Shown here in pieces: positions 10,101 through 19,100 of a stretch of DNA of 37,325 bases. Origin of the DNA: Candidatus Omnitrophota bacterium (lineage in GTDB: Bacteria > Omnitrophota > Gorgyraeia > 2-01-FULL-45-10); assembly GCA_003142795.1 (NCBI GenBank), contig PLNN01000034.1, positions 1 through 37,325 on the forward strand, given 5' to 3'. Each line of letters opens with the position of its first letter. Position 1 is the stretch's first letter. Below the pieces are notes generated by a model. It was given only the letters and a program-made list of their open reading frames with translations, searched no databases and was not told the DNA's origin. A program made the translations under genes and the position numbers.

Positions 10101-13100
10101 CGTTCTCGCATGCAATGACGTGAAATTCATTAAACACCTGCTGCATCAGAGCGTCGCCTTTATCCCGTAAAACTACCAGCTGCCCCATCGTTAATCCGTT
10201 TTCCATAGCAAATTTCACTGTAAGGCAGTATTCTTCTATCTCATGCCTCGCGTCAAGTTCAACATCAATGCTATCACGCGGCGAATCTTTTGTGCCGGCA
10301 GCAACCCAAACGATGCCTTCGATATCCGCCATTCCTGCTGTAAGTCCTACGTGCGCCGTAAAAGGCTCTTTGTCCACTACGCCAAGCTTATCCACCGGCA
10401 AAGGTACTATACGCAAATGCCCGTGGCGGTTGCCGATTTCGATCGGGATTTTTTTTGTAGCGATCTTATCTATGGGCAGCAATCTTTTGAACGGCACGTC
10501 ATCGCCGGGTTTTCTATCATGCTCGGCCCACCTTCTAAATTCTTTGAATCTAATTTCATCGCCGTGCGTGAAACCAGGCATCTGTCGCGCGCGCGATTCT
10601 AACTCATCAATGTGATCAACGAGCACCTGCACGATACAATCATTCATACCGCCTTCCAGGTGATGTCGTGATATCCCTGACGCCGAAATTCCGATGCCGG
10701 GAGATTTGTCTGTCACGCTTGCCTGAATTTTATTCACTTGTTGTTGCAGCCTGGCGAGATGGGCATACCACTCTCCATTATTCTGCCGCTGATCGTGATC
10801 CATCAACTCGTGAATACGATCTATCATATAGTCCCATTTAATCGCGCCCGATCTCTGCCAAAGCTCAACATTAAACCTCTTGATTATCTTTTGCAAGAAA
10901 AGGCCTTCCTCATTATCCGACTCGGTAATAAAAGGCCTGTCTAACGCATATCCGCTTCTACCTAGATCATAAGCAAGATAGCGTTCTTCCTGCGTCTCCC
11001 TCCCTAAGATCGTCCGCCTAAGAGTGTGCCAAGCATGGTACAACGATGATCCATCATCATCAAATAGCGCTGCTTTTTCCGTATCATATAAAAAGAGGGT
11101 CAATAATAGCAGGTCCTCGAGAGATGCATGCCGCTCTCTCAATTCTTCATCGCTATATGTATCTACTATCCTGGTTAAAATTTTTCCGTTAGGCAGTTTC
11201 CTTATTTCTGCCATATTGTCAAATCCAGCGCTTTTAGCCATACCATACGCTTTTACCTCATTTTCAACATCATCTTTGCGTATCCCATATTCAAAAAACA
11301 GATGGCCCGCCGGGTCTTCATAAATTGTATTAGTTATTGCATCAAACTTTATGGTTTTACTAGTGCACCACCGTTCAAGATATGGTTTCAGGCGATCTAT
11401 TTTTGTTATATCAATTACCCGGTCCCCGGATTCATCCCTGGTTGATGCCTCTTGCGGATTGAATTCGTGTTTCATATAATCGCCTTCAGTCAGCGGCGTT
11501 ACGTCGGTATTGCCGATTTTAGGGGGACGCCCGGATTTTGTTTTCATTTTGGACATAACTACGTAAACCCTTATACCATGGCTGTTTCCGTCAGTAGATC
11601 GCTTGAACGACCTATGCACAATTGCCCTGAAACGTCCGGGATCGGGCCGATACATGCCGTCCCATTTATTTTTCCTGTCCAATAAAATCGTTGTGGATGA
11701 CTTATCTACGTCGAATACAGATATTAAGTCCGACCTCCAGCCGCAGCCGGAGAATATCCTGCCAAGCCTTGTATCTTCCCAGTCCTTTCCGGCAGCAAGG
11801 GCCTTAAGTGTTTCTGTTTCCTCAGCCATTGCTATATGCAGTTCCGGATCTGCAGACATGGCATCGGTCAGTAAAGAAAGGACCCGCGGAAAGATCCCCC
11901 GTTCCTGATAATTTATGCCCCCGACATCCTCATTTATATTAGCCAGCCCCAGGTCCAGGACATCACTTACATTTTCTGCGCTTTCCCTGACATTGAGCTC
12001 TACGCTGCCAATACTGACATTATCCGCATTCCTTCTGATCTCAATCATGATAGGGTATTTTGAATCTGCGCGTGGATGTGCATCCAACTTAAAATGTTCA
12101 CCTTTATTATCTATTATTTCAATGCCGCTCAAATTCAATATCCGGCCACGGATGGCATGTATCTGGGATATACTGCCTGAAGGCACATCAACCGCTCCTG
12201 CAAGGGTTTTTTTGATCTCTTTTCTATCCGGCCAAACATGTTTTCTTTTTGACCCTTGCGTTTTTAATTCACTAGCCATCGCATTCGCATTATTAAAAAA
12301 TTCCGTCATCTTTAATAAGACGGTTTCGATATCCGTCAGATTTCGGTCTTTCACAAGTTGACCATTACCCCCTGCTTGCGCGGCAAGTAGTCGCAGCTGA
12401 AGTAAAATAAGAACGGGTATCCTTGCCTTTCCATTCTCCATCCTCATTACCGCAGAGTTAGACAAACCCAGCTTTTCAGCTGCGTCTTCCGGGATCAGTC
12501 TGGCTTTTCGGCACAATTCAAGAAAGGTATCTTTTGCTTTTTCCCCGCAGTAAAGCTGCGCGTTGAACATAACGTTGTCGGGCGCATACATATACCCTCT
12601 CTCAATTGAGTCAACTTCCCGCGCGGAGATCGCGAGAGCTCTACCAAGATTCTCCTGCTCCAGCCCCAGTGCAAGCCGTATAGCTTTGAACATGACCGGT
12701 GATTGGCTTAAGTTCATTTCACGCGCTCTTTTCATCATATATTCGGGAACATCGTTAGGGCTGTAGCCTCTCATAAGATAAGTGAGATAATTTAATTTAA
12801 CCCCAAGCGCACCCGCGAATTCGGTTCTTTCTAACCTGAACCTATTCTCAATAATCGCAAGTTCTTTATAAAGTTTGAGATTGCCCATCAATGGCCGACC
12901 CTCTAGCTCTATAATTTCCCTGGCATATTCCATATATTTTTTAGGGGGACTAGCGTCCAGGCAATTGCGGTTCAGTATCTCTATGCATTGCCGCGCATTA
13001 CCGTTTCCCTGCCTGGTCATGTTTTCGGCGATCTCGTCGCAAAGATCTACCAGCCTTTTAAGCACGATAAAAGCGGCCGTCCTGTGATAAAAGTCCCTGC

Positions 13101-16100
13101 TTTTGTCTTCACCATATTTTTTCCCAAAGGCTTCGATGGCGTCAAGATGGGATACAATATACGATAAACTCGGCTTTATCTTCTCAATATAGATTTCGTC
13201 GTACATATTATCCAGTTCGTCATACATCCTTTTTACTGTATTATCAATATCACTTTTATGTTCCCCTATAATGCTACTGATAAGTTCAGCTTTTTTTTGG
13301 TTGAATTTCACAATAGGCACCTCATGCATATTTTTAGCCTGTCCATGGCGCATGGCAAAATGGATCGCTTTCAGATGTTTCTGATCGAATATTCCAGACT
13401 CTTTTAATCGCTCGTCTATCCCGAGAGTAATATCAACGGCTATTTTCTGCCCGGCGTAGCTAATAACGGCATACGTATGATTAATAGTATTCTGCCCATT
13501 GATCGAACAAGGGATAGATTCCGTTCTCGTCTCAACCGGCAGCTTACATTCATTCACCGCATCTAAGAAAGTAGCTGTCAGCAAAGCGCTTACAGAAATA
13601 TCCGAAACGGAAATACCTGAAGTCGAAACGCTGCACAGACGGCTATAACCATCCGGCCGATTTTTTAACAAGGCAAGTTGTTTCTGTATTTTTTTTAACC
13701 CTTCGACCTCTATGTTAAAATAATGGCCCAATACAGGTCCCATGGATTTACCGATCAGCGAAGCGGTTATTTTTTTTATTTTTATCTTTTTCAAAACATT
13801 GACGAAACTATCTTCCATGCCTTTCAGGATGACCAATTGACGGCGTTCCAGGTATTTTTTATATTCATCTATCATTTCACGCCGGGACTTAGGCTTGCCG
13901 TTTGAAGACTCCGCAGTTGCTTTCCTTACCGCAGCTTTTCTGGCGGCAAAGCTGGGTTTCTCTCCTACGGCAAAAAATAGGGGTATGAATTTGTGCAAGA
14001 ATGGCCATATGTCGCTGAAAGAGCTAAGACCGAAAAACAGCAGTATCGTAGAAATTATGATCGGAGCGCTGTTGCCGGATTCTTTCGGAGGTGTTTTATC
14101 CGGCATCGGTCCGGAGCTTCTAAAATGAGCCGGATCGGATGAAATAATTGTATTTAATCCCCACAACGTCGTTGCAGCACTCCATGACCTACCGGCGTAC
14201 ACATCTTTTATCGGACGCGCATAAAGATATTTATTCCCTTGAGCGTCCTGCAATTCTTCGACATTTGGAAGAGTTAATTCCGACAGGTGCCCGCCGAAAA
14301 GAAAACTGCCGCCTATTGTCGGGTCCTGCAATAGATGCATCGAATCATTTAGCATGGCTGTTTTTATTTCTTCTCTTTTATAAGGTTCCTGTCTGGCAAG
14401 AGTCACCCAGTAAAACGGATTCAGCCAACAATGACCTATGCCGTTATATATGCTATTGTCTACTTCATATCGATCATAATAGACGGTATTTAACGGCCAT
14501 GATGGGTTCTCGCCTTCCTGCGGACTTCTTACCCGCCATCTTGGCAATTGGTTTTCCGGCCATTCTAATTCTTCGTATATTTTTGTCGGTTTCGCAAGAC
14601 TTCTCAGGGCGCCGGGCACAAGCAGTCTATCGTGAGTAGATTTCACTATATCTCTTGCATAGTCGCCTTTAAGCAATCCAAAATATGCTACCAATATCTG
14701 GCTGGGTCTTACAGCGGGGTCCGGCGCGGCCTGCCATGGCGGTTTTACGCCGTCTGTCCCCAAGATGTCATACACGGTCTGTTCGTGCGGATTCCAGAAA
14801 TATTCAGGGAAATAACGTTCGATCTTGTCTGCATGCGCGCCATACGCGGCTGCATTCTCGGGATCGAGCTTACACATTACCAGGTCGGCGTTATACATCA
14901 ATGCTTGTATCTCACATGGATAGCCTTGACGTTCACCCTTCGCCCACGTCATTGCCTTGGGTACCCAGATAAAACCTATATCCGGATCCGTGTGGATCCA
15001 GCCGTCACGTTCAGTACGATGATATACAGAAATGATGCTCCTCAAACAGTGGCTTACCGTAGGACCTCCTGTTGTTTTTTCATCTAGAATGGATCTATCG
15101 CCGGTCTTATCTATGTATTGGCCGACCAAATCGACCAGCCATAGTGGGCCGTCTGCACCGGTCATTGTAGAGGATAACTGTCCGGACCATTCTTTTAACA
15201 AATCACGCATAATTGTATGATGATACCTGTTGTTTGCGGCTGCCAGAAGAGTGATCATTGCATCCCGCTCTGCCCCTTGGTGGGCATATTCGACGGAATC
15301 TCTCAACCTTGAGATTACGGCTCTTTCTTTATCAATAGGAACCTCGAATATATGGCAGCCACCCGGAGGAAGCTGATAAGGAACGCTGCCATCCGGCAAT
15401 AGTGTTCCTGCTCTTTTTTCAATAACGAGATTTCTCTCATTAAAAAGGTCGTAAAACGCGATGCCGGGCGCCTCAGACACGTTTACCCCCAGCTGATGCA
15501 ATTTTAAATCCGCTTTTCCTTTTCTTGTTTCATATGTCGGATTAAATATGCATACGAGCGCCTTACTTCCATCAGGCGAGTATCTTATAAATATAATCTC
15601 CTTATCTGTATTTGAGATAAATTGTATATTTCCGGTGTCGGCAAGATAAGGATGATCATCTCTTATCTGGTTTATGCGAGTAATAAAATTTGTGGGGTCA
15701 TTTCCAGTGAATTCATGCGGCGGGGCGTTCGGCCTGGCCAGGCTTCTCAGCAGGTGCCACTTCTTTTTTTCCACACTAAGCGGAAAAACGCTTCTTTCAA
15801 ACCCTTCGTCTCCGCCGATCTCTCTCAAGGCCCACATGCTGCAGCCTACGCTCCATGCCTGCTCTCCGCACATCGCCTCGACCGGATAGGCGTAAAGATA
15901 ATCCTTGCCTTCAGAGCCTTTCAATACATTTACATATGGATTTGTAAGTTCCGGGAGGCTCCCTCCATACAGGAAACTGCCGCCGGTCCTGTGATCCTGC
16001 ATAAGATGCAGAGAATCGTTCTGCAAGGCAGTGAGGGCGCATTCCTTTGTTTCAGCACCTTCTCTTACGGCAGTTACCCAATAAAACGGATTTGGCCAAC

Positions 16101-19100
16101 CCCAGGCTACGCCTCTGTGATAGCTTACATCTCCTTCGTAATGATCGTAATGTTCACAAAACGGCCAGTGCGCTTTCTCGTTTTCTCCCGGGACCCTGGC
16201 CGTTTTCCATTCCATTACTCCGTCGTGACGACGCTGCAGATCTTCGTATATCTTTGTAGGCGCGGCCTGGCTCCTTAATGAACCCGGCAAGAGCAGACGG
16301 CTTTTGGTAGATTCTAAGATGGCTTTCATTTCAAGACTTCCGCTATCCACCAACCCGAAATAAGCCGCAAATATCTGATTACAAGTTACGGCAGGATCGG
16401 GCTTGACATCCCATGGTGACTGGGCTCCCTCTGTGCCCAGGATGTCATATACTGCGTTCTCATGTGGATTCCAGAAAAATTTTAAGAAGTTATCTTTTAC
16501 TTTACGGGCCCGGCCCTCGTATTCGTCAGCCTTATCCGGATCGATCTCGCACATCACCCTGTTTGCATTATACCAAAGCGCCTGTATCTCAACTGCGTAT
16601 CCTTGCCTTTCGGTAAATTTTGTATCCATCCATGTTGACTGTTTCGGCACCCATATCAATCCGGTATTGGCATCGGAATGCACCCCCTGTGCCTCATCCC
16701 ATCCCGTCACCTGATCTTTGGTGCGGGCATATTTATTCATTATGTTCCTCATGGCGTCCCGCACAGTTTTGCCCTGGTCATTCACTCTTTCGCCTAATAT
16801 ATCCCCGTCTCCGTTAGCTTTTTTGATATATGCATGCACAGCGTTGATAAACCATAAAGGCGCATCTGAAGTATTATAGTTTCGGCCGGCACCACCCCAA
16901 CCCGAGACATTCGGCATGCTCCCGTTTTCTTCGAGGGCTGCCCACTTTATCAAAATATCCCTTGCCTCTTCGCGCAGATTATTGTCGGCTATTACGCCTG
17001 GCATGGTGATGTTCGTATCTCTGCCCCATTCCTGATCTCCAAAATGAGGATACCCCGCGTGTATTCCAGGAAGGCCATTATCGTTAAAAAAGAATCTGCG
17101 CAAAGCATCTCGGTGCCTTGCAACGATCGCTCTTTCTTTATTTATTTTCACTTCGAATACATGGCACCCAGCCGGCGGAAGTTTGTAATAGACGCTGCCG
17201 TCAGGGAACAAGCTCCCGTTCTCTTTATTAAATACCAGCCCTTCGTCAGTGAAGATATCTGTCACTGTCAATCCTTTATTCAGGTCTACGCCTAACTGAT
17301 GTAATTTCAAATCTGCCTTTCCTTCGATAGTACTTTGCGTCGGATTGATCATGCATATAAGCACTTTATCGCTGTCCAGAGAATATCGTATAAATATTAT
17401 TTCCCGGTCAGTGCTTGATATAAAATATGTATTTCCGCATTCTCCAACATACGGGCAAATATCTCTTACATGATTTATCCGTGACAGGAAATCGCTCAAA
17501 TCATGTTCGGGCTCAGGGAAAAAATCCGGATATAATTTGTGCAAGGCGCTTAAAACAAGATTGGCCGTTCTATGATGATAAGGCGAAGGATTCCGCCAAT
17601 CTGAGGCGTGGCCCGGACTTTGGATCATGTCTTCGGCAAGGAATTCATCGCCGTAAAGGACTGAATAATTCGGCAAGGCAAGCCCGTATATAAAATGCAT
17701 AACTTTGGCGCGCGTTAACAGATGCGTCTCATGCCCGAAAAGGCCGTCGTATTCATACATTATTCTCAGCGAGTCGTGGTGTGTAGGCATCCATATCTCC
17801 GGCAGTTTGGACCTATCGGTAAAGTAATTTGCTACCCACTTCCACTTGTCGGCAAGAGTACTGCACCCGCCCCAGCCCCTGTATATAAGATTGTTTATCG
17901 GCATCATGCCAAGGCTTTGGCATTTCCCATTTACCAATTTCTCATTCCAGCAGCCCAGGGTCTCGGGTATGAACAATGCGTTGTTCTTCCGGCATAGTTC
18001 GGCGACCTTCTCATAAAACCCTTCCTGGCCGTACCCATAGTGGAATGCATCACCTCTTACAAAATCAAAACCAAGCTCTTCAATAAAATATCTGATGGGG
18101 CCTACCAAAGGCTCGTAATCCTGTTTTTTTAATTCTTCCCAGTTGTATCTAGCAAGTCCTCTCTGTGTTTCTTTAGAGCCCCAGAGCTGCCTATTACCAG
18201 GATTCGGATCGTCAATATTATATCCGGCCGGTTCCATCCTGCCGTCCTTGTCATGAATGAAAATTTGAGGATTGAATTTCGCCTCTACCCCGTCCATCGT
18301 TTCAAAGAACGGCTTGTCGACCCCGATCTTCACTCCGAGGCTATGCGCATAATTTATAGCGTCGATCAGCTGTTTTATGGCATAGAATTGCTCCATGAGA
18401 ATTATGCTATATGTCAGGGCATATTCATTAGTCGATTTAATTTCTTCATCACTTACGCCGACGGCATCGGAAAATAAATTACTGAGAGGATAGCCCCGGA
18501 TCTTCTCTCTGGCTATTCTCAATGCTTTTACATGCGCGGATCTGGAAAATCTAATATCGTGAAGTACTAATTTATAATAACCATCTGGCAGAGAATCAAC
18601 ACTCTTTGTAAACGAGAACCATTTATCAAGAAGGGTCTCGCCGGTCAAACCAGTAGCTTCCCAGTCTATGGCGCGCGGATCTAACGGATAAGGACTTAAC
18701 AGACTATACGGGCTGTCCGCGCCGATGCTGGGCTCTGTTGCCGGATCACTCGGCGGCAGGATGAATATCGCATTGTATCCCAGGCCTTTTGCATGACGAA
18801 TAACTGATTTCAGATCGGTGAAATTACCAAAGGAATTACGGTTCTTCCCTGGGCTGGCAGCATTCCTCAAGAAGAGATAATATATTCTCAAATTTTTTGT
18901 CCATGCAGGCGGATGGATCACGTTATCGGTCTTTATTACTTCATCTGCATGTTCTTTAACCGGCGCCTCATCTTTTGCCAATACCGGTTCGCCGGATTCG
19001 GTCGTTTTACCATCTTCCACTTCTCCTGTCGCTGCCTTGTTTATCGATGCAGCATCCCTCTGCCACCATGCCTGCATAGCATTCAGCCATTCCCTGAGAT

